This document shows, one piece after another, positions 35,935 to 48,980 of a stretch of 64,000 nucleotides of DNA (its first letter is position 1; each line of letters begins with the position of its first letter). This DNA is from Cymbidium sinense (taxonomy: Eukaryota; Streptophyta; Magnoliopsida; Asparagales; Orchidaceae): positions 1 to 64,000 of the forward strand of contig JAKCPB010001394.1 of NCBI GenBank assembly GCA_021442155.1. Reading direction: 5' to 3'. The notes beneath the pieces are model-generated. The model was not told the DNA's origin. It saw only the letters and a program-made list of their open reading frames with translations, and ran no database searches. A program made the translations under genes and the position numbers.

Positions 35935-36290
35935 TTACTTTCTGTGAAACGTTGTGATATTAAATTGTAAAAGCAATACTACCCATCTTACCAAGCAACT
36001 TGTCAACGTTGGTCTTGTCATCAAGTACTTCAGTGGATTAAACCTTAAGATGAGGGTAATCTTGTGAGATAATATATAATGATAGAGCTTTTGGACTATA
36101 AAGATCAATGCTAAATAGTGCTTCTCTATCGAAGAGTATCTCATTTCTGCTCCTATCAATCTTCGACTGATATAATAAAGAGCATTCTCTTTGCTTTCTT
36201 CATTGTGTTGTGCCAATAATGCTCCAAGGGACTCGTCTAATACGTATATAGAATGAGGGGCTTCTGTGAGTAGTAATGCAAGGATTGATG
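35935..36290 (-). pseudogene. RT-linked RNase H of the minus-strand Tat element
   Basis: A 93-codon open stretch at 35,935-36,216 reads 'AQHNEESKENALYYISRRL', 'IGAEMRYSSIEKHYLALIF' and 'NPLKYLMTRPTLTSCLVRW'. This is the classic plant gypsy RNase H continuation after RT, homologous to 16,230-16,460. The protein continues directly into the tether and the extra RNase H. Confidence 0.8.
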
Positions 36291-36299
36291 GATTTAAGT

Positions 36300-37200
36300 G
36301 ATTTTAATATTATTGAAGGCTTCTTGGCACTCCTTGTCCCATTTGAATGGAGCATCCTTTTTCATCAATTTTGCAAATGGTTGATAGAATCCTAATAGGT
36401 TTGATATAGATCAATAGATGAATGCAAGCTGTCCTTGTAAAGAACGGAGCTAACACAAACTCTTCATAGGAGGCATCTCCACAATTGCTTTGATTTTAGC
36501 AGGATCAATTTTAATTCCTCTATGACGTACAATATACCCAAGAAATTTTGAAGGATACCGAATGCACATTTTAGATGATTCATCTTGAGATCATATTTTT
36601 GATTCTCTCAATACAATTTTCAAGTCTTCAAAGTGAGTTTCATGATTTAAGCTCTTCACCACCAAATCATCAACATAACATTCCACCTTACGGTGAATCA
36701 ACTCATCAAAAATATGTGTCATGGCTCTTTGGTATGTAGCTCCAGCAATTTCAAACCAAAAGGCATGACTGTGTAGCAGTAAGTGCCAATAGGTGTTCTG
36801 AATGATGTTTTTCATCTTCAGGTGTCATCTTAATTTGATTATATCCCGATGATCTGTCCATGAATGAAAACATATCATAGTTGGAAAAATTATCCACTAG
36901 TAGTTCTGATATTGGAAGTGGGAAGTCATCTTTTGGGCATGCCTAATTTAGGTCCTGGAACTCAATGCAAACACGAATTTGGCCATTCTTCTTCTTAACT
37001 AGGATAATGTTGGTTATCCAATTTGCATACTTCTCCTCCCGGATGAAGCCTGCTTTGATCAGCTTCTTAGTTTCTACAATTACTTGTTCTTCAATCTCTA
37101 ATCTCATTCGCTTAGGAGCTTGATTAACAGGCATTGCATTTGGTTTAATGACAAGTTTATGAACTACTACATCAGGGGATAAGCTTGACATTTTAAAATA
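36300..37200 (-). pseudogene. Decayed reverse transcriptase of the minus-strand Tat element
   Basis: The N-terminal fingers are in an 82-codon stretch at 36,943-37,191: 'VVVHKLVIKPNAMPVNQAPK', 'LIKAGFIREEKYANWITNII' and 'KNGQIRVCIEFQDLN'. The YVDD catalytic box is at 36,666-36,677 in 'VECYVDDLVVKS' within a 74-codon stretch at 36,591-36,815. The first catalytic Asp reads Glu here (C-I-E-F). The segment between (about 36,820-36,940) continues the palm in other phases ('DMFSFMDRSSGYNQIKM'). Motif order and wording place it in the same lineage as, but clearly diverged from, the RT at 15,340-16,190. Confidence 0.85.
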
Positions 37201-38480
37201 TGTCCAGGCAAAGCAATCCCTGAATTTTCAAGGTAGCATTTTTAGCTTTCCAACTTTCTCATCAGGTAGAAGGGCACTAATGAAAGTTGGATGGGGATCA
37301 TCTTTAGCTCCTAGGTTGATTTCATTGAGTCCATCCATATTAGCTACTTGTCTACCATCTTCGAGTTCTTCATGCACAGACTTGGCTTCTACTTCATCAT
37401 CATTTGTAAGAAGAATTTCATGGAGATCATCTTCTTCATCACTATTAGTTTTGACCTCAGCTTTTATTATATTATAATAAACTTTATTTTGACAAGATTT
37501 GTGGATGAACCCAAGACCTTTAGTGATAAACTTATCACTTCTTCATGATGCTTGAGGACTTTTTTGGCTCCACATCCTCTTAAAGATTTGAGTTCTATGT
37601 TTAGTAATTCCAATATGAATTCCAAGCTTATGCATCATTCTTCATAATTTTTGTGGATAATATATTCATATTCTTGTTGGTACTATCTCATCAGAATTTT
37701 CATGTTGAGTAGGTTGGTCAAAATTGTAAGGCGGAGACTCTTCAGATATATAAAATAGAGTTCCTGTTCTGCCACTCTCACTCAACAGTGACACATAGAA
37801 TGTTATCAATTCTTCAATTTTATGAACCTCCATTGGACTGATTTCTTTGAAGTATTGTTGAGGGATGGGTATAATTTTGAAAGAGTCATTTGACACAGCC
37901 AAATGAGCTATCCTTCTTGATGTGACCCTCTAAAATATATTTCCATAAGTAAATTCAAAGTCATAGTTTGAATCAGAATCACTTATTTCATACTTTGCCT
38001 TTCTTGAAAGTTTATAAGTTCCCTTAGGTTTGACAGGAATATTTTCTTCTTTCTGTATGTCACTTCCCAAGTGAGGAACTGATCTTCTTGATTTAGGTGT
38101 AGAGTCAAGTGCTTTAGGAGAGTCGGTATTTCTTCTTCTTTTTTTTTGCTCCTTTCATATTATGAATTTCTTTTAGTTCTGAAGTGGATGCTACCCTTCA
38201 AGAGGCTCTATTGGCTTAGCTCTTTAGGGATGAAATATTTTCCATTCATTATCCGTGGATGGAGAATGATTGTAGGTTACCAGAAATTCTAAATTTTTCT
38301 CCATCTTTCAGGTACTTCATACACTGATGCATAGTTGATGGGGGCCATGCCATACTCATGCAGCCATGGTCGACCCAAGAGAGCTCTAAATGATGTATCG
38401 GCATCGATTACATGAAACTTGGTTTCTATATATAAATCTTAAAACTGAGCGGGAGAATAAAAGAACCCAAGATTTTCTAT
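37200..38480 (-). pseudogene. Linker between protease and RT of the minus-strand element
   Basis: A low-similarity spacer of about 1.3 kb with scattered short frames, including 78 codons at 37,666-37,902 rich in Glu, Pro and Ser. No domain was recognised. Family A has a comparable spacer at 14,231-15,330. Confidence 0.4.
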
Positions 38481-38770
38481 CCTTTCTCATTGAAATCATG
38501 AACCATCAACTTATCTCACCTAAGATGTTGGATATCAAGTGATAATCCTCTTAATACCTTTAGACTCATAAGATTGATAGAAGAACCTGGATCAATCAAT
38601 ATTTGACTGATCGAGATGCCATCACTCTCTACAATAACATATAGAGGATGGTTGTGATCTGCTACTCCCAACATAAGATCTTCTTTAGAAAATATGATTA
38701 TTGGGAGATCTTGAGTTTGCAATGATTTCATCATGCATTTTTTAGCAAAGTAAGCTTCATAACTTTTCGG
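38480..38770 (-). pseudogene. Aspartic protease of the minus-strand Tat element
   Basis: A 72-codon open stretch at 38,516-38,734 reads 'MLGVADHNHPLYVIVESDG' and 'SQILIDPGSSINLMSLKVL'. D-P-G-S-S-I-N is the active-site loop of the retrotransposon aspartic protease, with the catalytic Asp intact. Downstream, about 38,330-38,420 continues the domain in another phase ('DTSFRALLGRPWLHEYGMAP', the same LLGRPW signature as at 14,110). A frameshift between the halves breaks it. Confidence 0.75.
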
Positions 38771-39470
38771 ATCTTCGAGAGCTTATATCAAAGTTTCTCA
38801 GAGGTCTTTTGACATCAAGAGAGACTCGTACACACTCAATTATGCAGGGATCTTTCTTAGATGTGATAGAACATTATAATCTATCTTTCTACTTAATTTA
38901 TGCTTTAGTTTAGGATTTTTGGGAATGATATCTTCATTGATTTCAATTTGTTTGCCTTTATCTTTATTTGCATTTCTCTTCTTTGATGAAGGTGGTAAGA
39001 CTTTACCACTTCTCAACTGAACTTGAACCACCTTATCTTGTTTAAATTCTTTTGAGGAGATAGTTTCTTCAAATTCACTTCTTATTATAGAGGATTGACC
39101 AAAAGGACTAGACTCATTTTTCAACTTCATATATTTTATACCTGATGATATCGATGAGTCTAACTCTTCTCCTTGGAGAAACACAAATCTTCATCTAAAC
39201 TGTTATCTTTTTGTTGAGTTATTAAACAAAATTTAGATGTTAACTCCTCGGGCTCTTTTTGCTTTCCAGATAAGAATTTTGATGGGTTGGTCGAGTCTGT
39301 TTGACTACCCTTGTCATTTCGGAGTAACTGATGCTGAAGAACATCTGATTTCACATAAATGATTTGACATATCTCTGCTAGACAAGATTCACCATTATCT
39401 TCTTCATTCGATTCAACAATGCAAAGTTTAGGCATAAAGTCTGCAAGCCTGAATGGTTGTCTTGTCTGCT
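38771..39470 (-). pseudogene. Post-gag linker of the minus-strand element
   Basis: Two open stretches of 114 codons (38,840-39,184) and 91 codons (39,160-39,435), overlapping in different phases, are rich in Lys, Glu and Ser. The segment 'VVQVQLRSGKVLPPSSKKR' parallels 'NIHSGKVLPPRVAPQDKGK' of the right-hand gag fragment, so both families share this linker motif ahead of protease. Confidence 0.6.
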
Positions 39471-41327
39471 AGTGATACTCCTCTAAATTGTTAATAAGAT
39501 TTTGAGTTGTAGTTCTCTTCTTGATCTTCTTTTTGGTAGTCGGCTTCTTTGATTTATGAGGCATGCATTCAGTAGACCGCTCCTCGTGCTGTGATGAAGT
39601 AGCTTTATCAGAATGCCACTAAGAAGCCCAAATACTTGGTTTAAGCATCTCTTTTAAGTCCAATATTGGTTCAAGTGGTGATTTCACTTAACAGGGACAC
39701 ATTTTAACTACTTCATTTTCATGATCTTTTGGAATTACTGTTTCCCATACTTCAATCTGAATCAATTTTTCTTTCTTTATGTCTTTAATGGAAGATACAG
39801 AAATGGACGTAATCAATCTTGTAGACTCTCTTTTTGGGTTGACTAGAATACTATCGGATAATGTAAATTCACCTCACCGATACTTTCTTTCTAGCCAATA
39901 TTTGAAGACATAATAATCTTCGATAGGATGCCTGATCATTTGATGATAGAGATAGTAATTTGGATTATTGAATTAATCAACTTCTTCAGGCCTTTTAATT
40001 TATAGTAATTGTAGACCAACTTTGACTGTTTGTTGAAATAATTTAGCCACACTGTCCCTTCTAAAGAATATTCTTTGCTCATCTTTTTCTTAAGAGATGG
40101 TCGCATTCGCTCTTGTTGCTTATTTTGGACGCTCTCCACCACTTGGAAAAGTCTGAGGTTTATCATTACCTCCCAATATCAATTTTGGCTATGGATTAGA
40201 ATAGATAGGCTTCTTTCCCTTATCATCATTATACATTGGCTATTTTTCTTTATCCACATTATAGATTTCCGCTTTCCACCACTTGAGCTAAAGAAATTAG
40301 CATGAGTTTCATTTCTTCTTGAGTCTGAAGGCTTATTTTTCTTTGATTTATCGTATAGATTTTTAGACTTAGGTGATTCAACTTTTCACCTATCAAGTAA
40401 TTCTTGGAACGTTGTAATTGATGCCATATATAAAAATGGTGCCATTTTATCATCCATATTTTCCCATTAGCAATTGGATGCATGTTCTTCTTCCAATTGT
40501 TGCTCACATTTCATACTTACATGACTTATGAATTTTATCACTGACTAATCTTTTCTCCTTTTCAGCAAGCCAAGGTTAGCAATTATTATTTTCTCAGTTG
40601 CACTAGCGAACTTCTTCACGAATATTATCTCTAACTCAGCAAAGGTTTTAACTGAATCATTCTATAATTCTGCATACCACTCGAAAGTAGTTGAGGTCGG
40701 TCTTGATTGATGGAAAGCGGCATCATTCTCTTTTTACCATAGTAGTAGCCTTAAATTGGGCTAGATGTTGCTTTGGGTTACCAAACTCGAAATTATTAAA
40801 TTTTGGCAGTAACCTTTATGGTACTTGATCATATATTCAACTGGGTAATGACCCTTACTCAACTTTTTCATCTATAAGCGCCTTTATCTTTTCATTATTT
40901 CTAGCTAAGCTTTTACCATTCAATTATTGCTATCCATATTTTGAATTACGGTGAAGAGGTAGTTGGTTAACTATTCCGGGTGTAGCATGTATGGCTTGAG
41001 GTACTTGAAACTGGTGGTATAGAAGTTGTATTATTAGCTACTGATCAGACAAAACATGTGCTATGATGTGATATTCTTAATAATATATCCATCATGATAT
41101 TCATTTGTACCATCATTTCATTCATCTTGGTACCAAGCTGTGCAATTTTCTTATCTTTGACTTCCATTTGATGCTGCATTTATCTTTGCTCTCTAGCTAG
41201 TACCGCAACATCAACAAGTATAGGCTCTTATTCTTCGTCTATTTCTTATTGTTGTTCTGCTCCTTGCTCATCTTTAGGGGAAGAACTTGACTTTTCTCCT
41301 TGTGTAGAAGCATTCTAGGGCAAAATA
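39471..41327 (-). pseudogene. Decayed gag of the minus-strand Tat element, 5' end cut off
   Basis: From 41,327 leftwards: a Ser/Lys-rich start, a coiled-coil-like stretch 'KDKKIAQLGTKMNEMMVQMN' (about 41,090-41,160), capsid-like fragments around 40,540-40,900, and 'NPNYYLYHQ...HPIEDYYVFKYWLE' near 39,880-39,970. The last is a degenerated C-x2-H-x4-H-x4-C zinc knuckle in which both Cys now read Tyr; the intact form is at 63,580-63,660. The left neighbour of this gag is the outer LTR, whose end lies only a few dozen bases from the first gag codons. That leaves no room for a leader, so the 5' part of this element is missing here. Confidence 0.65.
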
Positions 41328-42752
41328 TGTGGTGTTTTATTTGCATCTTCATCTAAAAATGTATTAAAAGACAAAATAAAAAAATGCTTTGGTAGGACAC
41401 GTAGATCCAGATGTTCTCATTAGGGGTGATCAGTGCGACATTAAGCTGTACTATCAGAGATAGAAGTCATCATCACAATGGACTAATCACTAATGGGACT
41501 CCAGGGATGGGTCTTTGGATGTACTAGAGATTCTTCCCTACATTACATGAAAAGTAAAAGCAAGGTTTATTTTAAAGCGAGTTCATTAAGTTCCCTATGG
41601 AGGCAAGCTCTCATAGTTAATTACATCTTAAGGAATGAGATTCTTTAAGAATACTCTTGATTAATGTAAATGATCATTATCTTCAAAGATTTCAAAGATA
41701 GGACTATCAATCAATTAGTTTTTTTTGAAAGACCAAGTGGGATTGATCAAAATAATCATCCAAAGAAGATAAGTAGGGGCGTTCATGATGCTAGAGACTT
41801 GAGCATCCTAAACTATCCTATGGTTGGGCTTTATATTTTTGAATTTGAAGAGAATTATTTATTTGAGTTGAATTTTTATTAGAAATCTAGGACTTATAAT
41901 TCCATAATACAAGATCATGAAAATGCCTAAGAGGTGAGGATTTATGCTTGTAGCCCGTGAAGGGAAACAACAATCTCGGATCCTAGGGATCTTTGAGGGC
42001 CAAGCATGACCTAAATCTATAAAAATGGGTATATGTTTTACCTCCATAAGAGGATAAACTACATTGTTGGACTTACTTTGGGTGGCCAACTAACTCCTCT
42101 ATGATTTTAAATTCATGTAGTCTTATCTTATTGCAAGATAACTAAGCTTTGTTGTTTATTTAGAAAGAGACTAGTCCTTAAACTCACTCCCTAAGAGACT
42201 AGATCATGTAGGGCATGAATAACTTAATCTAATGCAAATTTTGTTATGTTTATTTTCATTTTGGACAATTTATTTGACCAGTATGGGATTCATATGCATA
42301 ATGCATGAGGTAGTTATGGGCCAAAATCAACAAGAAGGAGGTGTGTTTTCACCATGGCTCTCAAAGGTCAAGCCAAGTTCCCACGGCAAGGTGGAAGCCT
42401 CCATAAGTAAAAGCAAGATGCTTTTTTATGCATGATGTGAAACATATAACATCTAATAAGGGGTTGCTAAATTTTTTTATCTTGATTTATTAAGCTTTAG
42501 GTGTGGTTATGAGTTATTTAATTTTAATTTTGAGTTGATTGATTGGATAGAAAATTTATTTTTCTCTAAGATTCTAATCGCATCCAAGCCATTCATGAAA
42601 GCAAGAAAGAAACTAGGAAAAATATACCATCTCAATGCACAAGCTAAACAAATATCAAACAATTTATAAAGCTAACACAAAAGAATAAAAGGCCTTTGTG
42701 GTCGGAATCCACCGTACAAATCAGAAAAGAAATGTGGGTAGTCGAGCTCTAC

Positions 42753-42759
42753 CCTTATA
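42753..42759 (-). promoter_or_regulatory. Probable TATA box of the outer LTR
   Basis: Reverse complement of TATAAGG in the conserved word GTTGTATAAGGGTAGAGCTC, the longest match to the LTR1 core promoter word. Confidence 0.5.
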
Positions 42760-45623
42760 CAACCATTATAGATGAATTAATTACAATAAAAGGAATTCAT
42801 GTTATGGGGGTCTTCATTCTTCTTTCTTATTTTCTTCTTCTTCTTTCTATCTTTCTTCTTTTCTTCTTTCTTCTTTCTTCTTTTTTTTGGTTGGTTGCTC
42901 TTGGTTCACATGGTGCATAAGACATAGTCTTATGACTAGTGTTCATCCTAATCCCCCATAACATTCATTCCAAATCTTAATTGCAAAATTACATGAAAAA
43001 GGGAAAGTAAATCTAACTAAAATTTACAAAATAGAGATTAGCTAAACACACCATACATCCCAAGAATGTATATGAATAAATTGGACTTAGAACCCCACAC
43101 ATGGGTAACCAAGTCCACATTTTTATTATGCTTAGGGTATAAAAAAGGAAAAGCATTTATATATTTTTTTTTATTATTTGCTTAAGCACAATCCAATGAT
43201 TAGACTAAGATCATCCTATCGTCCAGTCTACACACATACACTAACATCTATTAAATATTACAACACAAAATAAAATTAGGCATCAAACCATGCATCTAAC
43301 ATAAAACTAGAAATGGTGACTTAGCTTTAATGTGTGCCATTTAAGGCTTGTGTGGTATGTCTTAACTAGGCTTTAAGATTGGAGTTTTCTAAGTGTGAAA
43401 TGATTCTTAGGGGTGATTTTATTTTAAGTGGTTAGTTGATTTGTCTATTTTATTTGATGATTTGATTTGGTTTAAATGAACATATTTAATTACTAAGTGT
43501 TGTAAAGAGAAGAAAAGAGAGAACTTCTCTTTCATCCCCACCTTAAGTAATTTCTAAGGTAGATTCATTTGTGATTTTTCTTTAGTGAATATTTTATTAT
43601 GTATTTAATTAATCCTAAATTTAGATTTGCTCTAAATAAACCTATTCAATAAGAAAGGTATTTTAGGATTAATTAAAGTGAATTACTATCATAAAATACA
43701 CAACCATTCATTTCTTTCCAGCATGTGTATCATGCATATGAATAAATCCTAAGCATATCTATACATGTAATGTAAGGTTTAACACACCTTAATGATGAAT
43801 GCTAAGAGATGTTGTTTAGAAAAAATTTGGATATTTCATGATGCATGATTTTGTTAAGTAGAAAAGAAAGGGATTCTTTTATCCATTAATCAAATGCACA
43901 TTTACTTATATGGAAGACATAAGTGAGTCTTGCCACTACTTAAGGTAAGACCTTCTTAAATTATGATGCTAATACCACTTTTCAAGATGTACAAAATGTG
44001 ATCATGCAAAGATTTTGTTTGTTTGATTTGTTGGTTGTTTAATTTATAGCAATTTGAAGATCCTTCATTGTTAAGAAAGAAAAGGAAGTCATGAAAACAC
44101 TTTAAGCTATATTCACATGCAAGCTTATAAGTATTTATAAGTAGCATACCTTCATTTATAATCTTTGATTTATAGGTTTTGAAAATAATTTTTGATTTAG
44201 TAGTGATAATAGCCATTCATATTCTTACTTTAGCCAAAAGAAAATTAACATAAAGGAAATCATTTTAATTTGATTTTTTAAAAGGTATGAATGCATGAGT
44301 TCACATGGAAAATAACATTTAACATGCTTGGAAAGAGATAAAATGATGTAAGCATATGATTTCATTCACCCTAATTAATTCCTAAAGACAATCCTATGAA
44401 ATAAGATTATTTAAAGTGAATCAACATTTCTTAAAGAGATTTTTATTTTTGTTTTGAGTTTGATTTAGGAGAAGTAAGGGTGCTATTTCCTTCATGTGTG
44501 CATTATTTTAGTTTAATTTTAGAACTATTAAGTTGATTTTATGTTTCATTTAGGTTAAGGTGTAAATTAAATCCATTAATTACCCCTTACCTACACCTCC
44601 TTAATATAATTATTCAAACAATTGTGAGCCAACATATGATATGCAACCACATTAATTTTAAATCAGAAATGCACCTTAGAAAGAAAGGGGCCTAATGTAG
44701 TTGGCTCACAATCATTGATTAATTAAGCTAAAGAGTTTCATTAAGTACTTTCATAACCTTCCCACACATGAGTTGGAAATGATTTCCTTAAATTTACCTT
44801 AGGCTCTTGAACACCTAAGGATCTACCCATCAAAGGATTGATTAAGTTTAGATTGATTTTGAGAATTTGATTAAGCTAATTAAGAAGATTATTAGTGGAT
44901 TAATCCTTAATTAGATTTGGATTAAGGAAGGAAGGGGGTTTAGGGAATAACTTAGGGAAAATACCCCAAACCCATTCCATAAACCTCCTCTTCACTCAAA
45001 TAATATTTAATTATCTTAATTAAGTGATTAAATCACTATTTACATGCTTAATTACCCTTAATTACATTAAGAGGGTGATTAGGGATTCAATAATTGATTT
45101 CCTTAATTAACTCATTAATAAATTTCAAGAAAATTAAGGAAGGTAGAAGTCATCCCCTAAATATGTACAAGAAGTTTGGAATTAATTAATGAAATGATTA
45201 GGGAGTAATTAGGATTATTATATTTTTAATTAAACCCTAATTAAAAAAATCCACTATTCGAAATTAATTAAAATAATTTTTTATATTATCTTTAAATGAG
45301 CCCTCATTTATATTTTTCGATTTTCTAGATTTAATTATGTACTTTTAAAGTTTCAATGATTATTAGGTAATTAGCCTAAATTAACTAATCTTGTGGTTAT
45401 ATGTGGGCTACCGATGCGCTCACTTTCACGTGGTATAGGATTGATTATTTAAGTTATCACATCCTGTCTTTAGGCCAGCGTCCTTCAGTTTTCTCCTTGG
45501 ACCGTCCGATCAAAGATTGGACGGTGAGGATTAAACCTACAGTTTCAAAGGATAAAATCACTGGATCTAATGTGTTTTAATTAGGATGGTCAATCCAAAA
45601 CACGTGGGATGGATGGTTCATGA

Positions 45624-45628
45624 TTCAT
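45624..45628. repeat. Left target site duplication of the middle LTR (TTCAT)
   Basis: TTCAT directly precedes TGTGGTGAAAATT, the plus-strand view of the middle LTR end. The partner TTCAT is at 60,042-60,046, one base beyond the other LTR edge. 5 bp is the normal Ty3/gypsy duplication length. Confidence 0.65.
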
Positions 45629-47577
45629 TGTGGTGAAAATTTTTACATCTCTGCCTTCATCTATCCCCTTTCAGAAAAGAGGATAAATAAAAACAAAAAT
45701 ATAAAATGCCTTGTTGGGATGCCACACAAATCTGCATATGTTTTTATTAGGGTTATCAGGTACGACATTGAGAAGAGGTGTACTATCTCGAAAGATAGAA
45801 GTCAACACCCTACAATGGACCTAATCACCTCAATAATGACTCTTAAGGACTATGGGTCTTCAGAATGTACCAGAGATTCTTCTCCTACTTTACATGAAAA
45901 AATAAAGCAGGGTTTATTTTAAACCAGGTTTGTTAAGTTCCCTACAAGGGCAAGCCACCATAGTTAATTACATCCTAAGGAACGGGGTTCCTTAGGAATA
46001 CTCTCGATTAAGGTAAATGATCATTATCTCCAAAGATTTTGAAAGGATATGACTATCAATTGATTGGCTTATTTTTAGATAGTCAAGTGGGATCGATCAA
46101 GAAGGAAGTTCTTATGAAATGGAATATAGAGATGCTTAATACTAGGAAGCCTAGTAAGCATCCCAAACTACCTATTGGGATTTACATTTTGAAATTGAAT
46201 TAATTTATTGAGTTGAATTTTTTTAGAATGCTGCTTATAATTCCATGTTACAAGATTATGAAATGCTTAGAGGTGAGGATTTATGCTTATGGCCATAAGG
46301 GAGAAGTAATCTCAAAACCTAAATCTAGGGAGCTTTGGTGAGGGCCAAAAGCATGACCTAAATCTAAAGCATAAATGGGTATTCAATTTACCTCCACAAG
46401 AGAGGAAAAACCACCTGATTGTTGGACTTACGATCTCCTAGGGGTGGTCGCCAACTAACTCCTCCTATGGTTTTAAAATATGTAGGCAAGTCATATGCTT
46501 TATGAAAGATAGCAAGGTTGTTATTTATTTAAAAAGAGACTAAGTCTTTAAGCACACTCCCTAAGAGACTAGATCATGTAAGGGCATGCTTTTAATGACT
46601 TAAATATAATGCAAATTTTCATATATTTTATTTTTATTTTTTGACAATCAATTTGACACATGCTTTAGGATTCTTTATGCCTAATGCATAAAAAAAAATA
46701 TATATGGGCCAAAATCAACAAGATAAGAAGGTGTGTTTCACCATGGTTCTCCTGAGGTCAAGCCAAATTCTCGACAAAGGTGAAGCCCTCAATCAAGAGT
46801 GAACCAATACTTTTTTTTATGCATGATGTTAGAAAAGAAAGTACACATCTAGCTAAGGGTTGCTAATTCTTTTATCTTGATTTTAACTTAGGCTTTAAAT
46901 GTGGTTATGAGTTGTTTATTTTAATTTTGAGTTGATTAATTTGGTAGAAATTTATTTTCTAAGAGATCGTCATCAGGAATATATACATCAAGCGGAAGAA
47001 ACTAAGAAAAGATGACATCTTAACAAGTTAACAAACATCAATCAATTTATAAAACTAGTGCAAAAGAATAAAAGCCATTTATGGTGGGCTCCATTGCATA
47101 AACCCAAAATAAATTAGGTAGCGAATCTAACCTTATATTCAATATTACAAATGAATAAATTACAATAAAGTAAGGAATTCATGTTATGGGGTCTTCATTC
47201 TTCACTTCTTCTTTCTTCTTTTCTTCTTTTCTTCTTCTTCTTTTTCTTCTTTTGATTCCTTCTTTTGGATGGTTGGAATGTGGTTTCTCAATGCTATCTA
47301 ATCCCCATAACAATCATTCCAAAATCCTAAATACAAAATTACATGAAAAGAAAAAGTAAATCTAACTAACACCTGCAAAATAGAGATTAACTAAATAAAT
47401 CATACAAATCCCAAGCATGTATGAGCACATATTGGACTTAGCACACATGGGTAACCAAGTCCACTTTTATTATTATATTAGGGTATAAGCTATACAACAA
47501 AAGCAATTTTATATTTTTTTATTATAGTGCCCCTTTAGCACAATCCCCTACAGAAGATAATGATTAGACTAAATTAT
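45629..47577 (-). mobile_element. Middle LTR, 3' portion
   Basis: Reverse-complement match to about 6,045-7,936 of LTR1, ending (minus sense) TTTTCACCACA. It includes a pyrimidine form of the GAA tract (47,188-47,267) and a decayed TATA word near 47,130. Its upstream portion is 54,887-60,040; the nested LTR lies between. Unfolded length is about 7.10 kb. Confidence 0.8.
47573..47577. repeat. Left target site duplication of the nested LTR (ATTAT)
   Basis: Partner ATCGT at 54,887-54,891. LTR1 and LTR2 show ATCAT at the uninterrupted site (reverse complement of ATGAT at about 6,043), so each side carries one transition from the original. Confidence 0.65.
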
Positions 47578-48973
47578 TGTGATGTTTATTTTTAGGAATG
47601 TGGGACACCACGTAGATCTTAGGGGGTACTTATTGAAGTGATCGGGTATGACATTAAGGAATGATGTACTATCTCAAAAGATAGAAATCACCACCCTATA
47701 ATGGACTTACCTAATAAGGACTTCTAAGGCATGAGTCTTGAATATACTAGAGATACTTTACATGGAAGGTAAAGTAGGGTTTATTTTAAGCAGTTCATTA
47801 AGTTCCCCATGGAGGCAAGCCCCATAGTTTATTATATCTAAAGAATGGGAATTCCTTAAGAACTCTCGATTAAAGTAGATAGGGTCTCCAAAGATTTTAA
47901 GTTTAAGACTATCAAAGGATTATTTTAGAAAATCAAATGGGATAGATCAAGGAGAAGACTTATTCTTGGAATCCATAGGGAGAAAGTAGGAAATGCTCAT
48001 GATATTAGGAAGCCTAGTGAGCATTCCAATCTACCATATCTTTATATTTTTGAAATTGAGAGAGTTAATTATTTTGGTTGACATTTTATTATTAGATTTG
48101 GGCTTATAATTCCACAACATAAGATTGTGGAAATGCTAAGAGGTGAGGATTTATGCTTGTAGCAGAAAAGATCTTCAGATTCCGAGAGCTTTGGCTAAGC
48201 ATGACCTAAATCTAAGGTGAAAATGGGTATATGGTTTACCTCCATAAGAGAGAATAAACCACTTGACTGCTGGACTTATTATCACTTGGAGTGGCAGCTA
48301 GCTAACTCCTCCTAGGCTTTAAATCCATGAAGGCAAGTCTTATGCTTTGCAAGATGGCTAGTTGTTCATTTAGAAAGGAGACTAGTCCTTAAACTCACTC
48401 CCAGAGACTAGAGTATGAGTGGTATGAATTCATGACTTAATCTAATGCAAATTTTATTAAATTTATTTGATTCTTTTGGACTCTTTATTTTGACATAGGT
48501 TATGGGATTTTGTATGCCTAAATGCATGAGAACTTGATGATGGGCCAAATCAGAGAGAAAGGGTTCTTCCATCAAAGGCTCTCATGGTTAAGCCTTCATT
48601 CTCGGCAAAGATGGAAGCCCCTCTTAACAAGAGTGGAATAATATGACATGCATGATATATACATTCATTCATCCTAAGGGGTTGCTAAAAATTTTATTAT
48701 CTTGATTTAATTCCTAGGCTTTTATATGAGGTTATGAGTTATTTTAAAATTTTAGTTATGAGTTGTTAGTCGAATAAAAAATTTAATTTTATCCTAAGAG
48801 CCTACCGCATCTAGGCCACACATTCAAGCATTAATCATGAAGAAACTATGAAAAGCATGTTGTTCTAATGTGCAATATAAACACAACATCAAACAATTTT
48901 ATAGACTACCATAAAAGAATAAAAGTCTTGATCCCGTACACCGAAAAAAAAAAGATGGGTAGCTGAGCTCTAC

Positions 48974-48980
48974 CCTTATA
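48974..48980 (-). promoter_or_regulatory. Probable TATA box of the nested LTR
   Basis: Reverse complement of TATAAGG within GTTGTATAAGGGTAGAGCTC, again the full conserved word. Confidence 0.5.

Larger units (their letters stand above)
41328..45628 (-). mobile_element. Outer LTR, 3' portion (oldest of three nested giant LTRs)
   Basis: Reverse-complement match to about 3,540-7,936 of LTR1. It ends (minus sense) in ACACCACA at 41,328. It contains the CpG patch (45,410-45,520), a GAA-type tract as CTT (42,811-42,890) and the TATA word (42,753-42,759). Its missing 5' portion is 60,041-62,717; the two were separated by insertion of the middle LTR. Joining is supported by LTR2, where 'ggatagatcatgggccatcc' (23,872-23,891) spans the break. 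Confidence 0.8.
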
